In this document: piece after piece, positions 53,986 through 64,000 of the stretch | Position numbering within the stretch: the first letter of the stretch is position 1 | Layout of the letters: each line of letters opens with the position of its first letter | DNA from: Taxillus chinensis | Lineage: Eukaryota > Streptophyta > Magnoliopsida > Santalales > Loranthaceae | Direction: 5' to 3' | Assembly (NCBI GenBank): GCA_023512835.1 | Contig: CM042088.1 | Location: 44,222,771 to 44,286,770 of the forward strand | Length of the DNA stretch: 64,000 bases | Position numbers and translations under genes: made by a program | Notes under the pieces: model-generated | Seen by the model: only the letters and a program-made list of their open reading frames with translations | Told to the model about the DNA's origin: nothing | Database searches by the model: none

Positions 53986-54472
53986 TATAAAGTCACATTC
54001 GAAAGAAGCACCAGAACATGTTCACTCAAATAGCTCACCTAAATTCGAACAACAAAAAACCAGTTTCCGAGGAAAATAAACGGCAGGAGAGTTTTTTAAA
54101 AACAAAAAAACAGGATTGAAATTAAATTTCTGATACACAAACACAAGAAAAAGAAAAGAAAATGGAACATATATCTATAATTCAAAGATATCAGCATTTG
54201 TCAGCAGCCAGCAGGAACAGAAGCAGGAACAGGAAAAACGGCAGATTACAGAGAGAGAGAGAGAGAGAGAGACTCACAATGGGAACTGTCGCCGCCACAT
54301 CGTCATCTCCGAAGGTGCTGGAGTTCGCCAGCGTCTTTCGTGTTTCTCTTCCCTTGGTTCCGTGATTAGTTTTAGTTGTTAAAATATATTATTTTATTAT
54401 ATATATATATATATTATAAATGAGTTTTTTTTTTTAAATTCCTAAAACCCCGAGCTTGGCGCTTGCTTAACA
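52578..54472. other. Spacer and WRAP53-like gene promoter
   Basis: Mostly AT-rich. A mixed-composition stretch at 53200-53590 has exon-like segments on the minus strand, for example after a TTTCCTTCGCAG acceptor near 53571, but no family is recognised. A (TA)n tract lies at 53934-53978 and an (AG)n tract at about 54250-54271. A 28-codon frame starts at ATG 54279; it is not supported as a gene. Confidence 0.45.
53934..53978. repeat. (TA)n microsatellite
   Basis: An uninterrupted TA tract of about 22 units, read directly, about 500 bases upstream of the WD40 gene. Confidence 0.9.
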
Positions 54473-57400
54473 ATGGCGGAGGAAGAAGTACAGGAACCCA
54501 CTCCGTTCAATGGCACCACTGACTCCGTGGAGTCCGCCGGCCAATCTTTTTCATGGCCGTCGATTCGGTTCGATGTCCCTCCCTCTCGGACCTACCACTT
54601 CTGTCACCAGTTTCGAACTGCCTCAAACCCTAACAATTTCCTCAAAGGCGTCAAGTGGTGTGTCTCTGTTCCTGTTTTCCACGTTATTGGAGATGTCTGA
54701 CGTTTTTGACGTTTGCGGTCCATTTTACGGCAGGTCTCCAGACGGGTCATGCTTCGTTACAAGCTCCGATGACAACACTTTTCGTGTCTTCACATTGTAA
54801 GTTTGGTTAAATACTCACTTTAATTATTCCTCGACTAGAACGATTCAAAACATCACTTCACCATGCTAAGTTTAGCTCCAGACGAATTCATATCGTATCA
54901 ATTATCATATTTTTCTTCTTTAGAAAGAAAAAAACGAGGTCATGGTCTGTTGGGAGAGCATAAAAGCTCACAAATACGCATTCAAATGGTATACCAAAGA
55001 AGGGAAAAAAAACTGCTGAGGACCACAATGATATAAAACATCCCCCCAACCTTTGGCGGTTTGGGAGTAGTAGTGGGTGCCATGTTGTTTTAGTTGCCGA
55101 GGGGGTGGTGCCTGTTCTAATTTTTTTTAGGTGGTTACATCCGATCCTTATCATGATATGTTGTTTCTTGGTGTCGATATTGTTGTTTTGACTTTTTATT
55201 CAATTGATTAAAGATCAAAGTGTTGTAGATGTGGGTTACATGTGTTTTTCTAGTGTCTTGTTTGCTGCATTACACAGTATAATGTCAGATTCTTATCTTT
55301 TTGTACCTTATCTTTTGCCAGACCAGTTAGTGGCAATCAAATGGATGCTTGTTCTGTATCTGCTGATGAAGGTAATCTTGAGGTGTTTCAATATCAAAAG
55401 CTTGCTTTAAGATATCAGTGTTACCTCAGTACCAAAGCGTTGACCTTTTTGAATATTTAAACTTTTTCTATCCTTGTTATGTTACTCTTAAGATGCAGAT
55501 TCGTACCATGCTGATCTTGTTGTGAGGGAGGGTGAATCTATATATGACTACTGCTGGTATCCCTATATGTCTGCTTCAGGTGCATCCTTACTCTTTTTTA
55601 TAACATAATAATATCTCCTTACAAGGGTACTTTCAACTATTGTTAAAATTGATTTCTATCGAAATTGAAGATTAATGGCATTTTGTTTGAATTCTCAGAC
55701 CCCATAACCTGTGTTTTTGCAAGTACAACTCGCGACCACCCTATACATCTATGGGATGCATCTTCAGGACAGGTGCTGTATATCATTGTAGGGTAGTTTA
55801 TTTTTAGGAAAACAAACTTGATGATGACCTTCTAATTCAGAGAACAAAGGGTGACGCTTGGTTAATGGGGCTCATAAACCTTTCTGTGTTGTAAAGATAT
55901 GCTTTTGGATTCCATTGTTTCTATTCTATGACAATTATAGTACTGATTTCCATGAGAGTTGCAGCTGCGTTGCACTTACCGGGCTTATGATGCAATGGAT
56001 GAAATTACTGCTGCCTTTTCAATTGCTTTCAACCTAGCTGCAACAAAGTAAGTGTACTTTCATTCATATGTATATGAATCACCCCATTTAAGTCCTCTTT
56101 TATACGAGTTTCATGCTTGAGAGTAAATTCTATCATTAGATGTACAAACTAGTCATTACATCTAATTAGAACATGAAAAATTCTTTTTTCCCCTGCAAAA
56201 AACTGTCTTCTTTTCATGAGATACACCAGCTACATGGACAGCAAGCTTGCACCGTTATACTCCATGATGGAGTCCTAGCACCTAGCGGCATTTGAGATTC
56301 TCTATATACAAGTCATGGCTCGGGTTATTTCATTTGGTACAAGAGGCAGAAGTGTGGAGCAAGGGGCTGTGTGAGAATAAGTTCTGTGAATTTGGGGTTG
56401 TAACAAGTTTTTCTACTTTTCTTTTGAAGGAGGTCAGATTGTCTTAGTAGGCTTATTAAGCATGGGTCTTGGATCTGAGGGCATGGTTTATATTTTACAT
56501 ACTCTGGCAAATGCAACGACAATAATATCTAAAAGCAAATCGATAACAATGATATCTGCCCGCCCCCCCCCCCCCCCCCCCCCCCAATAATGATGTATCT
56601 GTTCTCCCACAGTGCCACTTGGATTAAAGGAAGCAAAAATACTATACTGTTTGTTTCAGCAACACTCCTTGTGATACTCATTTCCTAGTTTAATTTGAGC
56701 TGTTCTGAAACTACTTCGAGGAAGGGCTGCTGAGAGCAATAGCAGTCAAAATTTTATTTTTCACTCAGTGAGATTCCAAAACTCAATGTCTGCGCTAGTG
56801 CAACATGAAAGCATGTTGTTGATTATTGTTTCTGTGAGTTATTAACTTATTATCAATTTTTGCTAAAAATGTTTTTCCTGATTTGGTATCCACATTTCAT
56901 CTGAATAAAGTTCTACTGTTTGGAACATCTCTTTATATGTGCCTGCATCATTTTTTGTTCTTCACCCACCCTTTTACCTTTATTGCAGAATATTTGCTGG
57001 GTACAACAAGTGTATTAGAGTATTTGATATACATCGCCCTGGTAGACAGTTTCAACAGTACTCAACAGTTCAGGGAAAAGAAGGACTATCAGGTGTTTGT
57101 TTATGACCTGAAATAAATGTTGAATAAGAAAATCAAGAAGAATATTTTACCAGGGAAATTGCAGAAACTGCATGTCATTATACCTTTAATTTTGCACAGG
57201 CAATTTTCATTTTGGAATGCTGAGTTTTCCTTACAAGAACAGACTTCATGCATAGTCATGAAGGAGATAACACAGCTTTGCCTGTGGTGTGCCATCTAAG
57301 TGATTCTCTATGTTATATTTAATGCAATTGCTTGCTGAGAGACAGTTTGGCTACAAAAACTGCAAATGTTCTCATATAATCAAACAATCAAAGTTATTTA

Positions 57401-59553
57401 ACATTATTCTCACATCTGTGAGTATTTTTTGTGTGCAGGTATAATATCTGCACTAGCTTTTTGTCCAACTCATACTGGGATGCTTGCTATGGGTTCTTAT
57501 AGCCAGGCTACAGCAATCTATAGGGAAGATAACATGGAGCTTTTATATGTATTGCATGGCCAAGAAGGTGGGGTTACACATGTAAGTGGTAAATTTATCC
57601 AGTTCTGTGGATTCTTATTCTAACCTTTGTCCATAACTCTCACCCGTGAAATATTTTTCCCCCAGGTCCAGTTCTCAAAAGATGGTAATTATTTATATAC
57701 AGGAGGCCGAAAGGTAAAATTCTGTATTTTATAGATCTGTTATTTTATGTTTTCTCCAATATCTGTTCTGTTATTTAATGTCCCCCCCCAAAAATAAAAT
57801 AAAATAAAATAAAATAAAATAATACAAATAAATATGTGTGAGATTCTTAAAAAGTAGAAATGTAGGCCTTCTAATATAGAATAATAATCTCTAGAATAAT
57901 CCCTTGGTTCAGTTACCTGCTCTAGAAGCCAAGTTTACTTTACCTTTACCCTGTTCAGTGTTAGGAGACGATCTTTGACTGGAGAGTGTTAAAGAGCTGC
58001 ATATCCACCGCACTTTCTGTAATCTTCCTATTAAATGTTGATTGAAACAGTCCATGTGAAGTAGGATCACTGTTCATGCCTTATTCATAGTTCTCTTAAT
58101 AGTTTTTTCATCTGTAATTTTCTTCCAATTGCAGAATTGCATTAACATCTCAGTCATAGTGATGGTCCATTCATATGGCTCTAATGGAGGGAGAAACCTC
58201 TGTTCTTAAAACTCCTATCTAGGCCTGAGTGATAAGGTGCATTTTCTGTTTCTTTCTGCCGATGCCCTTTTGTATGACGCCTTTTGCTCCCTTACCTATC
58301 CCCTCCATTTAGTTGCAAAGAATATGGGAAAAGCCTGTGATTTATATAGTCCTGGGAGTTAGATTTTTTCCTTAATTAATTAATTTTTTTTGTAGTTTTT
58401 TAAATTTTAATTTAGTGCTTCAGTACATTGGTTTTTACTTTATCAAGCATTTACATTTGTGTTGTCTTAAATTTGCAGGACCCTTACATCTTGTGCTGGG
58501 ATATACGCAACACTGTGGATAATGTGTACAAGTAAGTACCATTGCTGAATTTGGATGAGCCTATTTATTCATTACATAGACATTAAATAAAGGATGTGAT
58601 TCAAATGGTAGTTTGATGGTTTTGTTTTGTCCCTAAAAGATGGCATGATAGGGGTTGTTGGGTTTTGACTAGTAGTTTGGTGCTTTATAATGATTAGCAG
58701 GAAGGGGACAAAAATTTCCATAAATATAAATTGCAATATTGCATATAGCTAAATGTAGTATTCCAAATCATGATGTTTTTTTAACGACAGTCACATGTTC
58801 CTACTGAATGTTTTTGGCATATCTTCAAAATACACTTGCAGACATTGCTCATGTTTCCTATAATCAGGTTGTACAGATCATCAGAACATACCAATCAGCG
58901 GCTAACGTTTGATATTGAGCCCTTTGGTCAACATCTTGGTACAGGTGGTCAGGTATCAATTTGGCTCTTATTTTTCTAGTATGTTACAACTTCTCATTTT
59001 AATTTTATTTATGTTGGTTAACTGTTGTTTCCAGGATGGTTCTGTTCATATTTATGATCTTCAAACAGGGCAGTGGGTTTCAAGTTTTCAAGCTGCAGTA
59101 GGTATTTATAGTATTTCATGTGTTGATTTTAGAGCCTGCTAGATTTTAATTTGCTTGCAACCTTTGTATATTCTATTCCTGACCTTCTGGTGTTTGCCGT
59201 CATACAGATACTGTTAATGGGTTTTCTTTTCATCCATATCTATCAATGGCGGCCACTTCGTCAGGGCACCGAAGGTTTGGAGTTTTCGATGACTTTGATG
59301 AGGACTGTAATCTAAAAGGTGCTTTAGCGAAGCACTACTAATTTAACCTTAACATATTAATTGAATTTCGTTCTCAAACCATGCAATTAGTGTGACTTAT
59401 TACCTGTATTAATCCTTTTGTGTTAAATGGTTAGGTGATGAGAATTGTGCTTGTGTGTGGAGTTTCTCCACAACTTCAAGAGATGCTGCTGCTAGCATTG
59501 CTCAAGGAGATCTCAGCAGTCACCTTGAACACGAAAGCTTGATCCAAGAATAA
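54473..59553 (+). CDS. WRAP53/TCAB1-like WD40-repeat protein, 14 exons
   Basis: Plant homologue of the Cajal-body protein WRAP53 (TCAB1), which in animals binds CAB-box RNAs including telomerase RNA; the plant role is inferred. Exons: 54473-54657, 54734-54796, 55322-55371, 55493-55579, 55699-55772, 55965-56047, 56989-57092, 57439-57581, 57666-57713, 58479-58531, 58868-58952, 59035-59101, 59208-59318, 59435-59553; 1272 nt and 423 aa. WD units include NNFLKGVKWSPDGSCFVTSS, ITCVFASTTRDHPIHLWDAS, KIFAGYNKCIRVFDIHRPG, GMLAMGSYSQATAIYREDNM, HGQEGGVTHVQFSKDGNYLY, DPYILCWDIRNTVDNVYKLY, GTGGQDGSVHIYDLQTGQWV and MAATSSGHRRFGVFDDFDED. The WD core closely follows At4g21520 as I remember it. The exon 4 acceptor is ambiguous (55493 or 55499, both in frame). 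Confidence 0.93.
56563..56585. repeat. Poly(C) tract of about 23 nt in a WD40-gene intron
   Basis: A homopolymer of C, preceded by CCCG, lies in intron 6 of the WRAP53-like gene. A run this long is rare in plant introns and prone to sequencing length error. Confidence 0.9.
57790..57820. repeat. (AAAAT)n microsatellite
   Basis: About six AAAAT units follow a C8 run inside intron 9 of the WRAP53-like gene. Confidence 0.9.
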
Positions 59554-61361
59554 GAAGATATTTGTCAGTGTATTCATAATTTACTAAAGCCTGTGCCTCT
59601 AGATTGGTCTTTAGGTTTTTCTCCTTTTCAGTTGTGGTCCTTGTGGAAAAAGCAATGGGAATTTTCCACAGTATTATATTTTAAGTTATTCGATTATGAG
59701 CATGTACGGATCTATTTTTATATATAAACAATATTATGAGTTTATGATGTGATCTTAAATTTGTATTTGTCCTATTCTGTGATTAAATTTTAATTTTTAA
59801 AATAAATTTACCATTAGTGACTATTGGGGTTCAGGTAATTTTCAATGGATACGGGAACATCATTTTGGAACAAAATTCAAGTCTCTGGTTTTGGGTTGGT
59901 GTCTAATAATTAATGAATGGATTTATCTCCCTTATATGATCAAGCATCCAGATGCAATTTTAATTTTGAATCATGTCAATTTTTGCGTCGACTCCACCAC
60001 AGTTGGTCTTCAAAAATATTTATTCATTTATTTATTTTTTAGATTGAATCTAGGGTTACAACAAGATTTGGTCAGATCTATAACCTTCTGATAGCAAAAG
60101 GACTTCAAATTTTCAGTAGACCCAGATTTGTATTTATTTATAACCTGGTGATGATATTTCTTCATTTTTGAAGTGCTGGATGAACAGTGAGTTGTATGTT
60201 TTGATTAATTTGGCTAGTTCTTTCCTACAATACTTCTCTATATTACTATTACAAATGTTCCAGTTCAAAAGTGGTTTCACTATTCAGTGTTATCTAGAGT
60301 TACATGTTAAAGATTATTTTATTGAGAAAGCTTTATGATTTTTTTAAAAATTATTTTATGTTGTCTTTGGTTGGTTTATGTAAAACAAAGATAGTATATT
60401 TTTGTTTAAAATTTTATATCTTTACAATAATGTCCACACACCTTCTCTAACCCTCTATCACTAAAAGCCCATGCCTTGCTGCATGATTTTAATTCTGCAA
60501 TCTCATCACCATTGGACATATTTTTATTAACACACTAATCCTGTAGAGCTAAAACAAAGGTAGTACTTAATTTTTTTAGAAACTTTAATAAGAGTCTATT
60601 ATCGTTTTATTTTCCTTTTCTTTTATTTGCGCTTGGATGGTTTGTTATTGGTGAATGACTTTGCCATTGTATTTTTTTTTTGAATAAAATTCGATTTGAA
60701 CAAAAAAGAGAAAAAAAAACAAATGAGGCAACATCTTTATAAAAGCTCAACATAAGATTTACTTTTATATTTTTGAATATAAAGAATATTAATGAATAAT
60801 TTAATATCTAAGAGAGTCGAAAATAAAAGTAACAACATTCCACTTATTTTATGCACAATATTTTAATGCCTTCATCTCCGATTTGTTAATAACCGTTCAC
60901 GCCTTTCCCAAAATGTAGCTGGATTGAGAGATGGGCGCCTAGAGTATGTCAAGGGTCTTACAACCTCTCAACAAGTAGGCAATGTCAATCTCGTTACATT
61001 TTTGCAAATAGAGTACACAGTTTCCTTAAGACCCTTTTCTGTTTTTTGAGATTTGAACATAAAATTGTATGTTTTCTTTCCACCGCAAACAGAACTCCAA
61101 CAGTATCCGTCAATGCTACAGTAACACTCGGAAAAGGCAGCACTTTGAGCTGCTTTAAGTATATCCTTTCAAAATAGATTTTACATATATGCGTCCAAAA
61201 GGTCAAAAATACATGGTCAATTACACACATAGAAAGACAACAAAAGCTCAAAATCCAAACGTAGAAGCCACCAAAGACCTTGAATCAACTCTAACTGGCG
61301 TGACTACTGTAATACCGGGAACAAACAAAATTTGGTTATCCAAGGCCATAGCCAAAATGAA
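59554..61361. other. Convergent spacer between the WD40 gene and the adenylate kinase-like gene
   Basis: The WD40 3' UTR occupies about 59554-59760. The remainder is AT-rich and has no recognised gene. The adenylate kinase 3' UTR probably covers the last 300 bases. Confidence 0.5.
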
Positions 61362-63151
61362 TTATGCAGTCAACGTGTTAGATGAACTAAGAGCATCCAT
61401 ATGCTGAAGATGTAGGGCAGCCAAAAGTCCTTGCCAGGTTTCTCCTGGTGCGCTGGCTACTTGAAAATTGAGAAGTTTCTTCTGATTCTTATAGTAATCC
61501 TCCAATGATTTTATCTGAAGAGAGGAAATGTCGAGTCAATAAGCCTTCTTTTGTAATGTATATTTGGCTACGCACTCAATCATTATAGTAACAGAAATTA
61601 ACAGACAGGACCAATGAAAACACATTTCTATTGAATTCAAATAGACTTCCTCGTACACATCAAACTAATGGTCAAATCACACAAAAACTAGACATATAAT
61701 CACTACACTAGCTGTTTGTGAAACTATCTTGACAGGCAAGTTAAAAGACATCTAAGAGCCACAATACTTACAAACTATAATTATACCGAAACTAAAATAA
61801 AAAGTTGCACGGCAGTTTGAGTACCTCCTCATAGGTGCAGAATTCATCATCACAATCAGAATTAGAGGACTTCAACTGATCATTACAGGGCTGCAGATTT
61901 GAGTTTGACTTTGACATTGAGTTGTTCATGCTCTGAGCTTTGGAAAAAACAGGAAAATCTCCCCCAACTACAAGAGGCCTTGTCATGAACTTCTCATCCA
62001 GGCACTTGAAATTCAAAACCAGGTCAATATCAGCAATTCGATCAAGAGTTTCCTGCAAAAGTTCATTATTTTAGAAGAGAAGCAAACTATAGAATAAAGT
62101 ACAATCATATTTAAATTTGAAGGCCATCTCCAAGTGCCAAAAACATGATTTCAAACTTACAGCTTGGATTCTTGTCCGAGGAATCCCATCCAGAATGAAT
62201 CCAGTTTCACCCCTGTGGTAACCATCTTCCAGCCTGTCTGACAAGAGCTGGAAAACTATACTCTCAGGAACGAGCTCCCTGTGGTTCACAGCATTTGCAA
62301 TCTGATTCGCAGGGAGGCAGAGGAATAACAATGGGAGCGAGCAAATCAGTAACATCATCATATGGCCAGCATACAAACCCACAAGTCTGAATTAAAGAAA
62401 TGTAAGGAAATCACTATAGCTACACACATCAAAATTCCGAATTTCACAAAAACAAACACAAGATACTGAGCAAACCTACGCAAGACCCACATTTCTGAAG
62501 ACTCATTGAATGACACAAACACGTGATTCAGAAAATCTAAGCAAAACCCACATTCCCCGAAGCTTCATTGAATGGAATAAGCACAAAATGAAACAAAATC
62601 ATGAATAAACAACACTTTAAGCTTTATATAAGATAGGAGTTACGATTTTTTTTTTATAGAAAAAAACCAAAAAAAATAAAATTGAACTAATAATCACTAA
62701 CATGGTATGACTAGAACGAATATAACTAAATATCTGAAAGGGTATGATCTAGGAACAGATATGCATTAATGAATGTGTGTACCTGATGATATACAGAGGA
62801 ATTATGATGGAGGAGCTCCTGTCGGAGAAGAGTGCCCATGGAAATGTGAGGCACACCGAGAAGTTTCGAGAGCTTCGCGGCATAGAAGCGCTTCTTCGCC
62901 GCCGGTTCTCCCATGATCACCCATTGCACTCCCCTCCCCGACGCCGACCTCTCCGAGGACTCCACGGCCACGCTATCGACCCTCTGCCCTCTGTTCAACG
63001 CCTCATCCCCGCTGTAGTACTCGTCGTCGGAGGAATCGTAATCGAACTGAAGGGCCGCCGCCGATCCATATGATCTGCTTGGGAGGAACCCTAGGAGCCT
63101 CCTTGAGAGCGGAAGCACCGCCGCAGATTTCAGGACTTTTGTTCCAACCAT
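61362..63151 (-). CDS. Adenylate kinase 7-like mitochondrial protein with degenerate P-loop, 4 exons
   Basis: Exons in transcript order: 63151-62783, 62301-62161, 62052-61825, 61514-61362; 891 nt and 296 aa. The N-terminus (MVGTKVLKSAAVLPLSRRLL) is a likely mitochondrial presequence, followed by an acidic linker. The adenylate kinase fold is recognised by PHISMGTLLRQEL (NMP site, residues 101-113), LVPESIVFQLLSDRLED and GETGFILDGIPRTRIQAETL plus DLVLNFKCLDE. The P-loop at residues 81-89 reads GEPAAKKRF instead of GxPGxGKGT, keeping only G81, P83 and K87. The zinc or Arg-rich LID is replaced by a Ser/Asn-rich segment. It resembles At3g01820 (probable adenylate kinase 7) as I remember it. Catalytic activity is doubtful. 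Confidence 0.9.
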
Positions 63152-64000
63152 GGCGGCGGCGGAGAGACAGAGATTATTGGAGATTTGAGAGGGTTGGCAC
63201 TGCAGAGGGTGGATCGTTCGAGGGTTTTAACGGAGGGGGAGAGGGGCGGCCTTCAGAAGTGGCCATAGTTTTGCTCGAAACTACGATTATGACATCGCTT
63301 TCCCGTGCCCAGCATGCGACGGACCAGGTGGCGCTCTCTTATTGGCTAATTTGGGGAGATATAGCCGTTCATTGTTCGACACCTGTGCGGTCCATAATGA
63401 CCCCCCAGTCTTTGGGATTTAGATTACGCGCCTCGTGGACTGCTGATATTTCAATTTTATTTTATTTTTCAAATTGATATACGGTTGTTTGAAAAATTAC
63501 AATGAAGAAAATTAGCTATAATTAAGCTAACTCAGCGGATTAAATCACACTAAATTAAAGTTATAATATAATTGCATCATTTATATCATTTATCTAATGT
63601 TATAATGCATTATAAATAAATTTTTATTATAATATATTTTATTTAGAAAAAAAAACATTTTTAGTGGTATGTATATTTTTAAAATATATATATTATATAC
63701 ATGAAATGAAAAGTGACTATAGAGTGAGCAGAGCTGTGGGGAAGAAACAAACCTGCTAAGAACATCCATTACTAAGGCAAACAACTAAGAGGGAAAAGTC
63801 AATTGCCAGCTTCGCATTTGTTTAATTAATTAGTTAGATACATGGATCCTCCATATCCCCATTTATTCATCCTAGCCTGGTGTCCCAAGTTGAAAGATAA
63901 CGGGGAAGCTAATAAGGTTAATATGATGCATGAACATATATACTCAACTTGGGAACTTGGAAGGCAAAGCTGCAACGTCAAGCCTGTCTGTCGGCAACCT
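63152..64000. other. Adenylate kinase-like promoter and window end
   Basis: A GC-rich leader and promoter lie just right of 63151 (about 63152-63440). AT-rich DNA with no supported gene follows to the window end. Confidence 0.5.

Noticed and set aside
54279..54365. 28-codon frame MGTVAATSSSPKVLEFASVF... upstream of the WD40 gene
   Set aside because: Plausible codons but too short, no family match, and it ends well before the WD40 start in leader-like DNA; kept only as a remark.

Overview
This is a flowering-plant nuclear genome segment. The genes have many GT-AG introns, intergenic DNA is AT-rich with long AT microsatellites, and every recognisable product is a plant family member (trihelix GT-1, cytosolic GAPDH, GTE bromodomain factor, TPLATE, COP9 subunit 3). 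Several first exons (prohibitin, ankyrin gene, TPLATE, the TLC relic) are strongly GC-rich and grade into AT-rich downstream exons. That pattern is common in monocots and some magnoliids, but I cannot fix the lineage from this window.

Layout, left to right: 3' end of a trihelix GT-1-like transcription factor (+, 253-1168); cytosolic GAPDH GapC (+, 3928-6701, 11 exons); a mitochondrial prohibitin (-, 9351-10211, one exon) head-to-head with mitochondrial ribosomal protein mL54/L37 (+, 11458-11877); a 5.8-kb spacer holding a decayed Ty3/gypsy pol relic (about 14815-15960) interrupted by a piece of 25S rDNA (14861-14962); an ankyrin-repeat protein (+, 17661-20302); a frameshifted TLC-domain gene relic (-, 20870-21540); a GTE8/10-type bromodomain-NET protein (-, 23284-26884, 11 exons); a membrane-anchored kelch-repeat protein (+, 29848-32770, 7 exons); TPLATE (+, 36540-42843, 7 exons); COP9 signalosome subunit 3 (-, 44195-50517, 11 exons); a WRAP53/TCAB1-like WD40 protein (+, 54473-59553, 14 exons); and an adenylate kinase 7-like mitochondrial protein with a broken P-loop (-, 61362-63151, 4 exons).

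I derived all exon borders by hand from GT/AG sites, reading-frame continuity and remembered family sequences. For every complete gene the summed exons are an exact multiple of three and give a length near that expected for the family (GapC 337 aa, GTE 758, kelch 419, TPLATE 1173, CSN3 424, WRAP53-like 423, adenylate kinase-like 296, ankyrin 702).

The genes do not form a pathway. They are housekeeping and regulatory genes whose order resembles Arabidopsis blocks as I remember them: GAPC2 beside GT-1 on chromosome 1, and the mL37 - ankyrin - GTE - TPLATE - adenylate kinase run on chromosome 3, with PHB, GTE and kelch copies in its duplicate block. I saw no novel defence, toxin or biosynthetic system. 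The most unusual items are the rDNA fragment inside the reverse-transcriptase relic, the shattered TLC gene, the P-loop-deficient adenylate kinase, an 18-nt microexon in the GTE gene, a TPLATE splice acceptor abutting a long AT repeat, and a small family of MITE-like elements.
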